Positions 25,354 to 34,530 are shown, numbered from the stretch's first letter. The stretch: 64,000 nucleotides of DNA from Pseudomonas sp. BN411 (GCF_029871235.1 NZ_SSOM01000079.1:38420-102419), one strand, 5' to 3'. Numbers and translations: made by a program. The notes: generated from the sequence alone by a model not told the origin.

Positions 25354-26697
25354 ATGCGTACCATCGATGTTTCCGCCCTGCTCGACGGGGCCCGCTTCAA
25401 TGCCTTCCACGCGCGCGTGCTGTTCTGGTGCGCGCTGATCATCATCTTCGACGGCTATGACCTGGTCATCTACGGCGTGGTGCTGCCCGCGCTGATGCAG
25501 ACCTGGAACCTCACCGCATTGCAGGCCGGCCTGCTCGGCAGCTGCGCGCTGGTGGGGATGATGCTCGGCGCGCTGTTCTTCGGCCCGCTGTCGGACCGCA
25601 TCGGACGGCGCAAGACCATCATGACCTGCGTGATGTTGTTCAGCGGCTTCACCGTGATCAATGGGTTTGCGCGCACGCCCGAGGAGTTCGCAGTCTGCCG
25701 CTTCATCGCCGGGCTTGGCATCGGTGGCGTCATGCCCAACGTCGTGGCGTTGATGAACGAATACGCGCCGAAGAAAATCCGCAGCACCCTGGTGGCGGTC
25801 ATGTTCAGCGGCTATTCCGTGGGCGGCATGTTGTCCGCCGGACTGGGCATGGCACTGATGCCCGCCTGGGGCTGGCAGTCGGTGTTCTTCGTGGCCGTGG
25901 TGCCGCTGCTGGTACTGCCGCTGCTGGTGCGCCAGTTGCCCGAGTCGATCAACTTCCTGGTGCGCCAGGGCGAGGTCGAACGCGCCCGGGAACTGCTGGC
26001 CAATGCCGTCCCCGACTATCGACCAGTCGAGGGGGATCAGTTGCAACTGGCGGGCGGACAAGCGGGCAAGGTCGCCATTTCCCAGCTCTTCCACGACGGC
26101 CGTGCACTGAACACCCTGATGCTCTGGGTGGCGTTCTTCTGTTGCCTGCTGATGGTCTACGCCCTGAGCTCCTGGTTGCCGAAACTAATGAATGCCGCGG
26201 GATATGGGCTCAATTCCAGCCTGGCGTTCCTGCTGGTGCTGAACTTCGGCGCCATCTTCGGGGCCATTGGCGGTGGCTGGCTCGGGGACCGCATCGGCCT
26301 CGGCCGCGTGCTGTTCGCCTTCTTCACCCTGGGCGCGTTGTCCCTCAGCCTGCTGGCGCTGAAATCCCCGCTCCCGGTGCTGTATCTCCTGATCGGCATC
26401 GCCGGCGCCTGCACCATCGGTACGCAGATTCTGGCCAACGCCTGCACCGTGCAGTTCTACCCCGCGCATATCCGCTCCACGGGACTTGGCTGGGCCATGG
26501 GCGTGGGCCGCATTGGCGCCATCATCGGCCCGCTGCTGGGCGGCGCGCTGCATGCCGCGCAGGTGCCGATCCAGGCGAGCTTCCTTGCCTTTGCACTGCC
26601 GGGCCTGGTCGGCGCCGCTGCCATCCTGGTGTTCCTCTGGCAGCGGCCGGTGATAGCCGTACAGGCCGACGTGGCGCTGGAGAAACCGCTCAGTTGA
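25354..26697 (+). CDS. MFS aromatic acid:H+ symporter (AAHS family)
   Basis: 447 residues, 12 helices. The first helix has DGYDLVIYGVVLPALM, the AAHS hallmark (DGxD) of PcaK/BenK-type carriers, followed by the loop FGPLSDRIGRRKTI. The C-terminal half has a second motif, GGGWLGDRIGLGRVL. It starts 73 bp after nahG on the same strand, so it is probably the salicylate importer of this module, co-induced by NahR. An upstream in-frame ATG at 25153 lies inside nahG and is rejected. The end overlaps the convergent cupin gene by 8 bp. Confidence 0.88.
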   Translation: MRTIDVSALLDGARFNAFHARVLFWCALIIIFDGYDLVIYGVVLPALMQTWNLTALQAGLLGSCALVGMMLGALFFGPLSDRIGRRKTIMTCVMLFSGFTVINGFARTPEEFAVCRFIAGLGIGGVMPNVVALMNEYAPKKIRSTLVAVMFSGYSVGGMLSAGLGMALMPAWGWQSVFFVAVVPLLVLPLLVRQLPESINFLVRQGEVERARELLANAVPDYRPVEGDQLQLAGGQAGKVAISQLFHDGRALNTLMLWVAFFCCLLMVYALSSWLPKLMNAAGYGLNSSLAFLLVLNFGAIFGAIGGGWLGDRIGLGRVLFAFFTLGALSLSLLALKSPLPVLYLLIGIAGACTIGTQILANACTVQFYPAHIRSTGLGWAMGVGRIGAIIGPLLGGALHAAQVPIQASFLAFALPGLVGAAAILVFLWQRPVIAVQADVALEKPLS

Positions 26698-27100
26698 CCG
26701 GTATCACCGGTGGCTTGCCGATGTCTTTCAGGAGGAAGACCAGGAACTTGGCGGGCTTCTCCTTGCTCGCGTTACGGCCCACCGTGTGCAGGTCCTTGGG
26801 CCCTTCATGGAAGCTCTGACCGGGCGTCAGCGTGACTTCCTTGCCGCCCGCCACGCCCATGACCACGGAGCCTTCGAGCACGTAGATGAAACCATGGGCG
26901 TCGTGGCGGTGGAGCGGATCGGCGCTGCCGGGCGGATATTCCACCGTGAGCATCAGCACTTCCTTGCCGGGGTAGTCGGGAAGCTCCTTGAGCATCACCT
27001 GTTCGACGATTGGAGGTGGAGCAGGGGCGACCTTGTCCTCGGCTAGTACGGCTGCGCTGCAGCACAGCAAGAGCAGGGCGGAGAGAGGCTGGTTCTGCAT
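26690..27100 (-). CDS. Exported cupin-domain protein
   Basis: 136 residues. Signal peptide MQNQPLSALLLLCCSAAVLA is followed by a single cupin: metal-site motif 1 in PLHRHDAHGFIYVLEGS (HxH...E-like) and motif 2 in GQSFHEGPKDLHTVGRNAS with its His. Such small periplasmic cupins are uncharacterised. The ATG at 27100 gives the signal peptide; the frame extends to 27187 with non-signal sequence. It is convergent with the MFS gene, overlapping by 8 bp. Confidence 0.82.
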   Translation of the reverse strand: MQNQPLSALLLLCCSAAVLAEDKVAPAPPPIVEQVMLKELPDYPGKEVLMLTVEYPPGSADPLHRHDAHGFIYVLEGSVVMGVAGGKEVTLTPGQSFHEGPKDLHTVGRNASKEKPAKFLVFLLKDIGKPPVIPVN

Positions 27101-27204
27101 GGGGGATTCCTCATCCGGAGTTCCTGGACACGCCGGGTACGCCATGGGAAGGCGGTGGGCGGAGAGGTGGCTACCCGCCGCCGGCAATGGCGTTGGCCCG
27201 CCCG

Positions 27205-27960
27205 CTAGCGAGGTGCGGAGGCGTTCTTGAGCCAGTCAGTGAAGTGGACGCTGCCGACGAGAGGGTTATCGCCAGGCGTCAGCGAGCGGTCGTCGATCGG
27301 CGCGCCGAAGTAGGTGGCCTTGTCGTCGGCGATGGCCTCCCGTGGGTCCTCGTTGTGCTGGAGGTAGGCCTTGATGAAGGCGACCATCGGCAAGCGATCT
27401 GGCCCGGCGACCTCTGTCATCCGGTTGCTGGGTGCCTGCTCGGCGACATTGGCCAGCGCCGCGACGACGTCGGCCGATGCGATCGGCTGGAATTCGGCTG
27501 CTGGCAGGCGGATGACATTGCCCTCGGCGCCGGAGTGGGCGATGGCGCCGATGAACTCGAAGAACTGGGTGGCGCGGAGGATGGAGTAGGGCACGTCCGC
27601 TTTCTCGATCAGCTTCTCCTGGGCCATCTTGGCGCGGAAGTAACCGCTGGCGAGCATGCGCTCCGTGCCCACGACGGAAAGGGCGACATGGTGTTTCACG
27701 CCGGCGGCCTTTTCCGCAGCGGAAAGATTGCGTCCGGATTTTTCAAAGAATTCCAGTACGGCGGCGTCTTCGAACGACGGCGAGTTGGCGACGTCGACCA
27801 CCACCTCGGCACCCTGCAGCGCTACCTGCAAACCTTCGCCGGTCATGGCGTTGACGCCGGTTCTGGGGGAGGCCGGCAGGACATCATGCCCCCGCTGGCG
27901 AAGCAGGCTGCAGAGTTGGGTTCCGATAAGGCCTGTTCCTCCGATAACGACGATTTTCAT
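27205..27960 (-). CDS. NAD(P)-binding NmrA/SDR-like protein
   Basis: 251 residues of the atypical SDR group. The N-terminal Rossmann motif is MKIVVIGGTGLIGTQL. There is VVVDVANSPSFED after the fourth strand and HHVALSVVGTERMLASGYFRAKMAQEKLIE in place of the classic Tyr-x-x-x-Lys. This pattern is common in NmrA-like sensors and putative NAD(P)H:quinone reductases. It is divergent from a GlxA-type regulator, which probably controls it. Confidence 0.85.
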   Translation of the reverse strand: MKIVVIGGTGLIGTQLCSLLRQRGHDVLPASPRTGVNAMTGEGLQVALQGAEVVVDVANSPSFEDAAVLEFFEKSGRNLSAAEKAAGVKHHVALSVVGTERMLASGYFRAKMAQEKLIEKADVPYSILRATQFFEFIGAIAHSGAEGNVIRLPAAEFQPIASADVVAALANVAEQAPSNRMTEVAGPDRLPMVAFIKAYLQHNEDPREAIADDKATYFGAPIDDRSLTPGDNPLVGSVHFTDWLKNASAPR

Positions 27961-28181
27961 GCGGATGCCTCCAGGTGTTCGGGCACCGGTAGGTGCACTT
28001 GTCGGCACGGGGCGAGCGCGCTTCGCGGTGGGGCTACACTCGCGGTTGGTTGGCTGGCGGGAACCTTCAGGGTCGTAGGGTGGCGCTTCGGGCGCCAACC
28101 AATCGACAGTGATTCGCATTGATGACCACGTTAGGACCGCCGCTGGTATCCGCCTAGGACATTGATCGTGGGAATTCAGCC

Positions 28182-29147
28182 ATGAACCGTCGCGTCGGCA
28201 TTCTGGTCTATCCGGGCTTCGTACTGCTGGATCTGAGCGGGCCGCTCGAAGCCTTTTCCAACGCCAACCAGCTCGCATCCGCCGATTACGCGCTGACGGT
28301 CGTCTCCATGAACGGCGGGATGGTGCGCAGTGCCTGTGGGCTTCCCGTGTTCACCGAACCCTTGTGGCCGATTGCCTTCGACACCTTCATGGTGGTGGGT
28401 GCCCCTGAACCGCCGGAGGGCGACTGGGTGGCCGACGTGGCGGCGGCCATTGGCCAGGTCGCCAGGCGTTCGCGCCGGACCGCCAGCGTCTGCACGGGTG
28501 CCTTCCTGCTGGCCGCCAGCGGCCTGCTCGACGGCCGGGTCGCCACCACCCACTGGTACTACGCGGCGCAGCTGCAGGCGCGCTATCCCGCACTGCGGGT
28601 CGATGGCGACCGGATGTGGAGCGAAGATGGCGACATATGGACGTCAGCCGGCATGTCCGCCGGCATCGACATGACCCTGGCGATGATCGAGCAGGATCTG
28701 GGCAAGGAAACCGCTTTGGCGGTCGCGCGGATGCTGGTGGTTTACTTCCGGCGACCGGGTCGCCAGTACCAGTTCTCCTCGCTGCTGGATTTCGATCCAG
28801 GCTCCGATCGCATTCGCGCGGCGCTGAGCTTCGCGCGCGAACACCTGGGGGACAACCTGTCGGTCGAGCGCCTCGCCGGGGTGGCGAACCTCAGCGTCAG
28901 GCAGTTCGGGCGGGCCTTCGCATCGTCCACCGGCACCACACCGGCCCGGGCGGTGGAGCGCCTGCGGGTGGAAGCGGCCCGACCGCAGGTGGAGGATGGC
29001 CGGCAGACCTTCGAGGAAATCGCCCGTCTGAACGGCTTCATCGACGCCGGTCGCATGTGCCAGAGCTTCCTGCGGGTCGTCGGATGCACACCGCAGGAGC
29101 TGCGACGCTGCGCGCGCCGGGTCGACACCCTGCGCCAGGCCTTGTAA
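28182..29147 (+). CDS. GlxA family transcriptional regulator (DJ-1/PfpI + AraC HTH)
   Basis: 321 residues. The N-terminal half is a DJ-1/PfpI glutamine-amidotransferase-like domain (VGILVYPGFVLLDLSGPLEAF, then the nucleophile-elbow region ASVCTGAFLLAASGLLDGR). The C-terminal 100 residues are an AraC double HTH (LSVERLAGVANLSVRQFGRAF and TFEEIARLNGFIDAGRMCQSFLR). Related proteins sense small metabolites such as amines or carnitine. It is divergent from the SDR gene across 221 bp. Confidence 0.9.
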   Translation: MNRRVGILVYPGFVLLDLSGPLEAFSNANQLASADYALTVVSMNGGMVRSACGLPVFTEPLWPIAFDTFMVVGAPEPPEGDWVADVAAAIGQVARRSRRTASVCTGAFLLAASGLLDGRVATTHWYYAAQLQARYPALRVDGDRMWSEDGDIWTSAGMSAGIDMTLAMIEQDLGKETALAVARMLVVYFRRPGRQYQFSSLLDFDPGSDRIRAALSFAREHLGDNLSVERLAGVANLSVRQFGRAFASSTGTTPARAVERLRVEAARPQVEDGRQTFEEIARLNGFIDAGRMCQSFLRVVGCTPQELRRCARRVDTLRQAL

Positions 29148-29252
29148 GCCGCGGCCCATTGCTGGAAGGTAGGCGCCCTCAGCCCCCAACCTTCCACCCC
29201 TGTTCGGGCGCCGTGGGGCACAGTCGCCCCGGACACCAGAGAGAAAATCTGC

Positions 29253-29759
29253 ATGAACATCAGTGTTCGCAATGAACGCGTCGACGATATCGAGACCATT
29301 TCCCGACTCACCGAAGCTGCCTTCCGGAACGAGGCGCACTCGAGCCACACCGAGCAGTTCATCGTCAACGCGCTGCGGCGTGCCGGGCGCCTGACGATTT
29401 CCCTGGTGGCGGAAGAGGGTGATGCCATCGTCGGCCACGTCGCGATTTCGCCGGTGACCCTGTCGTCCGGTGCGACGGGCTGGTACGGCCTCGGGCCGAT
29501 CTCCGTATGGCCCGACCGCCATGGCCAGGGCATCGGTTCGACCTTGATGCGGGCGGCGCTTGCGGAACTACATCGCCTGGGCGGAACCGGCTGCGTGTTG
29601 CTGGGGGACCCCGGCTACTACGGGCGCTTCGGTTTCGAGGTGCGTCCCGGCCTGGAGCTGCCGGGTGTTCCCCCCGAATACTTCCAGGCGCTCTCTTTCG
29701 GCGGCGAATTCCCGACTGGCAGCGTGAGCTACCACGAGGCCTTCGACGCCACGGAGTAG
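29253..29759 (+). CDS. GNAT family N-acetyltransferase, YhbS-like
   Basis: 168 residues. The acetyl-CoA loop is ISVWPDRHGQGIGSTLMRAAL (RxxGxG/A form), followed by VLLGDPGYYGRFGFEV, the characteristic GDPxYYxRFGF motif of the YhbS subgroup. Cytoplasmic. It follows the GlxA-type gene by 105 bp on the same strand; no ribosome site better than AGAGAGAAAA is seen. Substrate unknown. Confidence 0.87.
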   Translation: MNISVRNERVDDIETISRLTEAAFRNEAHSSHTEQFIVNALRRAGRLTISLVAEEGDAIVGHVAISPVTLSSGATGWYGLGPISVWPDRHGQGIGSTLMRAALAELHRLGGTGCVLLGDPGYYGRFGFEVRPGLELPGVPPEYFQALSFGGEFPTGSVSYHEAFDATE

Positions 29760-29788
29760 GTCCGCCGCGAGCGGAAGGAGGGTGGGGC

Positions 29789-30706
29789 TCAGTAGGCCTC
29801 GGGAACGATCAGGTCCGTGGGCGTGGGAACCCGCACGTAGTCCTTGTGGCGCATGCGCTGCGGCAGTTCCACCACGGGCTGTTCCACTTCCTCGTAGGGC
29901 ATCTGGCTGAGCAGGTGCTGGATGCAGTTCAGCCGTGCCTTCTTCTTGTCATTGGCCTGCACGACCCACCAGCGCGCTTCGTCGATGTGGGTGCGCTCCA
30001 GCATGATTTCCTTGGCCTTGGTGTAGGCCTCCCAGCGCCGCCGGGACTCCAGGTCCATGGGGCTGAGCTTCCACTGCTTGAGCGGGTCGTGGATGCGGCT
30101 GAGGAAGCGCAGGTGCTGCTCCTGGTCGGAGATGGAGAACCAGTACTTGATCAGTTGGATACCGGAGCGCACCAGCATGCGTTCGAACTCCGGCACGGTG
30201 CGGAAGAACTCTTCGTACTGTTCGTCGTTGCAGAAGCCCATGACGCGCTCGACGCCGGCGCGGTTGTACCAACTGCGGTCGAAGAGGACGATCTCACCGG
30301 CGGCGGGCAGGTGTGAAACGTAGCGCTGGAAGTACCACTGGGTACGCTCGCGGTCGTTGGGGGCGGGTAGCGCGGCCACCCGGCAGACGCGGGGGTTCAG
30401 GCGCTGGGTGATGCGCTTGATGACGCCACCCTTGCCGGCGGCGTCGCGGCCCTCGAAGAGGATCACCACCTTGTGTCCGCTCTTGACCACCCAGCTCTGC
30501 AGTTTCACCAGCTCGCCCTGGAGGCGGAACAGCTCGCGGAAGTAATGCCGGCGTGCAGCCTTTTCCGGGCTTTCCGGGGTGTTTTCGTCGAACAGCTCGT
30601 CGAGGTTCTCCGCGTCTTCGGCCAGTTCCAGTTCGAGCTCTTCGTCACTGTGGTCGATCAGTTCGCGATGGATACGCTGGATCAGGGTGTCGTTGGTCAG
30701 GATCAT
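29789..30706 (-). CDS. ppk2: Polyphosphate kinase 2
   Basis: 305 residues, normal for a single-domain PPK2. The Walker A motif is EGRDAAGKGG (residues 85-94) and the Walker B/lid region is LFDRSWYNRAGVERVMGFC (from 141). The KYWFSISDQEQHLRF and KQWKLSPMDLESRRRWEAYTKAK segments complete the P-loop kinase core. PPK2 enzymes use polyphosphate to phosphorylate nucleoside diphosphates or monophosphates. The acidic N-terminal region (residues 20-50) is typical of the class with GDP or ADP preference, though this cannot be settled here. Transcribed alone; convergent with the GNAT gene. Confidence 0.92.
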   Translation of the reverse strand: MILTNDTLIQRIHRELIDHSDEELELELAEDAENLDELFDENTPESPEKAARRHYFRELFRLQGELVKLQSWVVKSGHKVVILFEGRDAAGKGGVIKRITQRLNPRVCRVAALPAPNDRERTQWYFQRYVSHLPAAGEIVLFDRSWYNRAGVERVMGFCNDEQYEEFFRTVPEFERMLVRSGIQLIKYWFSISDQEQHLRFLSRIHDPLKQWKLSPMDLESRRRWEAYTKAKEIMLERTHIDEARWWVVQANDKKKARLNCIQHLLSQMPYEEVEQPVVELPQRMRHKDYVRVPTPTDLIVPEAY

Positions 30707-30786
30707 GGCGGGCCTCGGAAACCGTTTTGCCGCCGATGTTATGACTGTTGCATGGCAGTCCCGTGACAGCCGGCGGCAGGCGCGCG

Positions 30787-33267
30787 CTAGTTCTCGGCCA
30801 TCACCCGTTCATGCACGTACTGCCTGAACTGCTCGGGCGCCAGCGGGCGGGAGAACAGGTAGCCCTGGAATGCCTGGCAGCCGTGGCTGACGAGGAAGCT
30901 GCGCTGGGCTTCGGTTTCCACGCCTTCGGCCATGACCGATAGGCCGAGGATATGGCTCAGGCTGACGATCGCGCAGGCGATGGCGGCGTCGTTGGGGTCG
31001 ATCAGGACGTCGCGGATGAAGGACTGGTCGATCTTGAGCTGGTCCAGCGGCAGGCTCTTCAGGTAGGAGAGCGACGAGTAGCCGGTGCCGAAGTCGTCCA
31101 GCGACAGGCCGATGCCGATTTCCTTCAGCTCGACCATCTTGGCGACCGTGCCTTCCATGTCCTCCACCAGCATGCCTTCGGTCAGCTCCAGCTTGAGCTT
31201 CTTCGGGTCGGCGCCGGTGTACCTCAGCACGGTCAGCACCTCTTCCACGAAGTCGGGGTGGTGGAACTGGCGCGCGCTGACATTCACCGCCATGACCAGC
31301 CGGGCGGTATCCGGGTGCCTGGCCCAGGCCACCAGTTGGGCACAGGCGGCCTGGAGGGCCCAGCGGCCCAGCGGCAGGATCAGGCCGGTTTCCTCGGCCA
31401 GGGGAATGAACTCGGCGGGGAACACGATGCCGCGCTCAGGGTGCTGCCAGCGCATGAGCGCTTCCGCACCGATGATGCGCCCGGCGCTGTTCACCTGCGG
31501 CTGGAAATGCAGCAGCAGGTCCTTGTCCTGCAGGCCCTGGCGCAGGTCGGCTTCCAGCCGCGCCCTTGCGGTGGCGACCGCCTGCATTTCCGGATCGAAG
31601 AAGCGCATGGTGTTGCGGCCCGCCGCCTTGGCGCGATACATCGCCAGGTCAGCGCGCTTCATGATGTCGTCCACCGTGTTCAGCTGTCCCTGGAACAGGG
31701 CGATGCCGAGACTGGGCGTGCTGTGGTGCTCGTAGCCGTCCAGGTGGTAGGAGATGTTCAGCGAGCTCAGGATCTTCTCGCAGATGGCCTTGGCCTGGAT
31801 GGCGGCGTCCGGCGGGTTCTCGCTGAGCCCCTCCAGCAGCACCACGAATTCGTCACCGCCCAGGCGCGCCACGGTGTCGCTTTCGCGAATGCAGGTGGAG
31901 AGGCGCTGGGCTACTTGTTGCAGCAGCAGGTCGCCACGGTCATGGCCAAGCGTGTCGTTTAGCGCCTTGAAGTTGTCCAGGTCGATCAGGATCACCGCAC
32001 TGGTGTGCGGGTTGCGCATGCCGCCGGCGAGCACGTGCTGCAGGCGGTCCAGCATGAGGCGGCGGTTGGCCAGGCCCGTCAGCTGGTCGTAGAAGGCCAG
32101 GCGATTGACCTCCCGTTCGGCCGCCTTGCGATGGCTGATGTCGGTATTGATCGACAGCACCGACTGCGGCTCGGCGTTTTCGTCGCGCACCAGGGTGCGG
32201 TGGCTTTCAAAGGTGATGGTGGTGCCATCCCGGCGCCGCAAGGTCACTTCGCCCGACCAGTCTCCCGTCTCGATCAGACTCTGGGTGGCCGCATCGATGG
32301 CGGCGTGATCCTGGTAGATCAGTTCTGCGGCCGACTGGCCGAGGGCTTCCTCTCGGGTCATCCCGTAGAGGCGCTCGGCGCTCTTGTTCCAGTAGAGGAT
32401 GCGGTGCTCCATGTCGTGGACGACGATGGCGTCCTGGGCCTTGTCCAGCAGCGATGCCTGCTGGCGGAACTGCCGCTCGCTGGCACGAAGGACGGCGAGG
32501 TAGCCATCACGTTCGGCGGCGTGGCCCTCCATTTCCCGCTTGATTCGCCGGCCATAGAACACCGCTGCGCTGACCATCATCAGCACGAACACCATGATCG
32601 CGTACTCGATCCGGCGGAGCTCTTCCACCGACTCCAGTTCTTCTTCAAGCAGCCGGCTCTGGATCTGTCCGACACGCTCGCGCACCGTGGCGAGGGATGC
32701 GAGCAGCATGGCGTACTTCCTGTCCATGGTCGCCATGCGCTTGCCGGCGTCGTCCGATTTGCCTTGCCGGAAGAACGAGAAGATCAGCGAGGCTTCCTTC
32801 ACCATTTCCACCATCGCGGCGTCCACTTCGGCGACTTCGTCCTTCAGCGCGATGGTGTAGGCCTGGATGTCGACGCTGTGATCGGCCTGGTTGGCGATCC
32901 GGGCCTCCAGCTGCTGCTTGGCCATCGCCAGGTGATGGTTGAAGGTGTCCAGCGCGGCGGTCATGTTCCGCGATTCGGACTCGACGTCATGGGTATCGAA
33001 CACGTTGTTGCCGGGGGCGTTGACGTCCGATGCCAGGCTGCCCAGGGTCGAGTAGGACGACAGTTGCTGGACCCAGGACTGGTTGGCCTTGATGGAGCGG
33101 TGGTAGGTGTCGACGATCAGGTGGTTCAGCAGCACGCTCAGCACGACGACCAGTACATCGAAGCCGGCGAGGAAGAAGTACATGCGATGCCAGCGGGTCG
33201 TACGCGGGGTGTTCGATTGGGCGGAGATTGCTTGATTTGCGGCGCTTTCGCCTTCGAAAGAGTCCAT
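30787..33267 (-). CDS. Membrane PAS-GGDEF-EAL c-di-GMP protein
   Basis: About 826 residues. Helix 1 (MYFFLAGFDVLVVVLSVLL), a periplasmic helical sensor of about 170 residues, and helix 2 (YAIMVFVLMMVSAAVFYG) are followed by a PAS domain (AQDAIVVHDMEHRILYWNKSAERL), a GGDEF domain with intact LGGDEFVVL and an upstream RESD inhibitory site, and an EAL domain with EALMRW, NVSARQF, ELTEGML, DDFGTGYSSL and EGVETE. Both catalytic sets look intact, so it could make and break c-di-GMP. The second ATG (33267) is preferred for its GGAG 8 bases upstream; the first is at 33285. Confidence 0.9.
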   Translation of the reverse strand: MDSFEGESAANQAISAQSNTPRTTRWHRMYFFLAGFDVLVVVLSVLLNHLIVDTYHRSIKANQSWVQQLSSYSTLGSLASDVNAPGNNVFDTHDVESESRNMTAALDTFNHHLAMAKQQLEARIANQADHSVDIQAYTIALKDEVAEVDAAMVEMVKEASLIFSFFRQGKSDDAGKRMATMDRKYAMLLASLATVRERVGQIQSRLLEEELESVEELRRIEYAIMVFVLMMVSAAVFYGRRIKREMEGHAAERDGYLAVLRASERQFRQQASLLDKAQDAIVVHDMEHRILYWNKSAERLYGMTREEALGQSAAELIYQDHAAIDAATQSLIETGDWSGEVTLRRRDGTTITFESHRTLVRDENAEPQSVLSINTDISHRKAAEREVNRLAFYDQLTGLANRRLMLDRLQHVLAGGMRNPHTSAVILIDLDNFKALNDTLGHDRGDLLLQQVAQRLSTCIRESDTVARLGGDEFVVLLEGLSENPPDAAIQAKAICEKILSSLNISYHLDGYEHHSTPSLGIALFQGQLNTVDDIMKRADLAMYRAKAAGRNTMRFFDPEMQAVATARARLEADLRQGLQDKDLLLHFQPQVNSAGRIIGAEALMRWQHPERGIVFPAEFIPLAEETGLILPLGRWALQAACAQLVAWARHPDTARLVMAVNVSARQFHHPDFVEEVLTVLRYTGADPKKLKLELTEGMLVEDMEGTVAKMVELKEIGIGLSLDDFGTGYSSLSYLKSLPLDQLKIDQSFIRDVLIDPNDAAIACAIVSLSHILGLSVMAEGVETEAQRSFLVSHGCQAFQGYLFSRPLAPEQFRQYVHERVMAEN

Positions 33268-33923
33268 TTCACGATCTCCAGCCATCGTCCTTATGTTCGG
33301 GCTTGATAAGCGACGCTACAAACGCCAGACGTCCCGTTCTCTCAACGTCTGTGCCGGAACTCCCTCGGGTCGGGTGCCGGAGATCGTTTTCCGTTCGGTA
33401 TGGCGACACTCAAAGCATAGCCATGGATTAGCCATTATTGAGTGGGCGCGACTGTTGGTGCGCGGGCGGCGACGGGCTGTCGTCGGGACGGAGATCAGTT
33501 GCCGGATACCCTCACGGCGTAGTCTCGCGCAAACCACCTGTTGCCTCGACCGCGTCTGCGGAGGCTGGCGGCAACTGATGCGGAGCAGCGGCGGGGCGCT
33601 CAAGCTCGGGCTCTTCCGGCTTCGTATGGGCGAGCGGCTGAAACGAAAAAAACTGCCCGGCCGTTAGATTGAATATTCACTAGGGTTATTTGCTAATTCC
33701 TGATTCGAATATCCATTGCGCCGGTAAAGCTGTTGTCGAGGCCTTTATGTTCGCGATAGCGCGAAGCTCGCAGTCATCACGAACGGAGGCGCTGTCATGG
33801 ATGAGGAAATCGCAGGCCGGACGTAACTGGCCGACGCTGTCTCGCCATCTTGTTCGCCGGATTCGCGCTCCTAGAATCGGCCCCCATCCGGTTACTCATT
33901 CCATCCTTTGAGGGAGCTCCACC
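33268..33923. other. Long intergenic region between the GGDEF-EAL gene and the Met-rich gene
   Basis: 656 bp (including 18 bp of an alternative start for the GGDEF-EAL gene). The two genes are divergent. Short frames here lack ribosome sites and GC3 bias. An AT-rich stretch near 33670-33720 holds GAATATTC and TTCGAATATCC half-palindromes. The distal part holds a plausible promoter for the Met-rich gene. Confidence 0.5.
33850..33877 (+). promoter_or_regulatory. Putative sigma-70 promoter of the Met-rich gene
   Basis: TTGTTC (33850-33855), 16-base spacer, TAGAAT (33872-33877). It ends 46 bp before the ATG. The fit is fair, not strong. Confidence 0.45.
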
Positions 33924-34421
33924 ATGATGAATGCCATGCAGATGCCGATGTCCGCCAATACCATGATGCCGATGATGGGCATGCCCATGATGATGGCCAC
34001 CATGCAGTGCGACATGCAGGACGACGGCATGATGTGCAAGATGATGCCGGCCATGGGCATGGACATGGCGATGTTCCGCAACAGTGCGGACATGATGGCG
34101 ATGATGATGAGCTGCGGCATGCCGATGATGATGCACTGCGGCAACATGTCGATGATGTGCATGTCCCAGTCCGGCATGGCGATGATGCCGATGATGAACA
34201 TGATGCCGATGATGGGTATGGGCATGCCCATGCCGTCCATGAAGTGCATGATGGAGTGCTCCATGCAGGGCGACGCCATGATGTGCAAGATGATGCCGAT
34301 GCAGGGCATGAACATGGAGATGTTCAAGAACTGCTGCGCCCTGATGATGAAAATGATGGAGTGCGGCATGCCGATGATGATGAGCTGCAACGGCATGCCG
34401 ATGATGTGCTGCACCTGCTGA
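33924..34421 (+). CDS. Extremely Met/Cys-rich protein, tandemly duplicated
   Basis: 165 residues of which, by hand count, 71 are Met and 15 are Cys, over half the chain. Residues 27-80 and 110-163 align as a duplication: DGMMCKMMPAMGMDMAMF with DAMMCKMMPMQGMNMEMF, and CGMPMMMHCGN with CGMPMMMSCNG. The preceding Met-Pro-rich tracts also repeat. Cys positions are largely conserved, with extra Cys in the second copy (NCC, MCCTC end). No signal peptide or membrane helix. A GAGGGAG ribosome site precedes the ATG, and a strong terminator follows 13 bases after the stop, so it is a real single-gene unit. No family recognised. Soft-metal (Cu(I), Ag(I)) binding or an oxidant sink are possible roles; both are inference. 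Confidence 0.85.
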   Translation: MMNAMQMPMSANTMMPMMGMPMMMATMQCDMQDDGMMCKMMPAMGMDMAMFRNSADMMAMMMSCGMPMMMHCGNMSMMCMSQSGMAMMPMMNMMPMMGMGMPMPSMKCMMECSMQGDAMMCKMMPMQGMNMEMFKNCCALMMKMMECGMPMMMSCNGMPMMCCTC

Positions 34422-34434
34422 TCGGCAGGACGTG

Positions 34435-34469
34435 AAAAAGCCCGGCCGGGAAACCCGCCGGGCTTTTTT
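34435..34469 (+). terminator. Rho-independent terminator of the Met-rich gene
   Basis: AAAAAGCCCGGC (34435-34446) pairs with GCCGGGCTTTTT (34457-34468), and the loop itself can extend the stem (CGGG/CCCG region). It ends in six T. A and T runs on both sides make it usable from either strand. Confidence 0.93.
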
Positions 34470-34530
34470 GTGCTCGCTCGAACGTTCTGGCACGGCGCCC
34501 GGGTCACACTCGTGGCTCGGCTGGGCTCCG

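Noticed and set aside
33690..33911. Short 73-codon frame upstream of the Met-rich gene
   Set aside because: No ribosome site or GC3 bias; overlaps the promoter region.
33795..34493. His-rich minus-strand frame (and an Asp/His-rich plus-strand frame) over the Met-rich gene
   Set aside because: Runs of ATG read as His (CAT) on the other strand and as Asp/His in the next frame; only the Met frame has a ribosome site, start and terminator in the right places.
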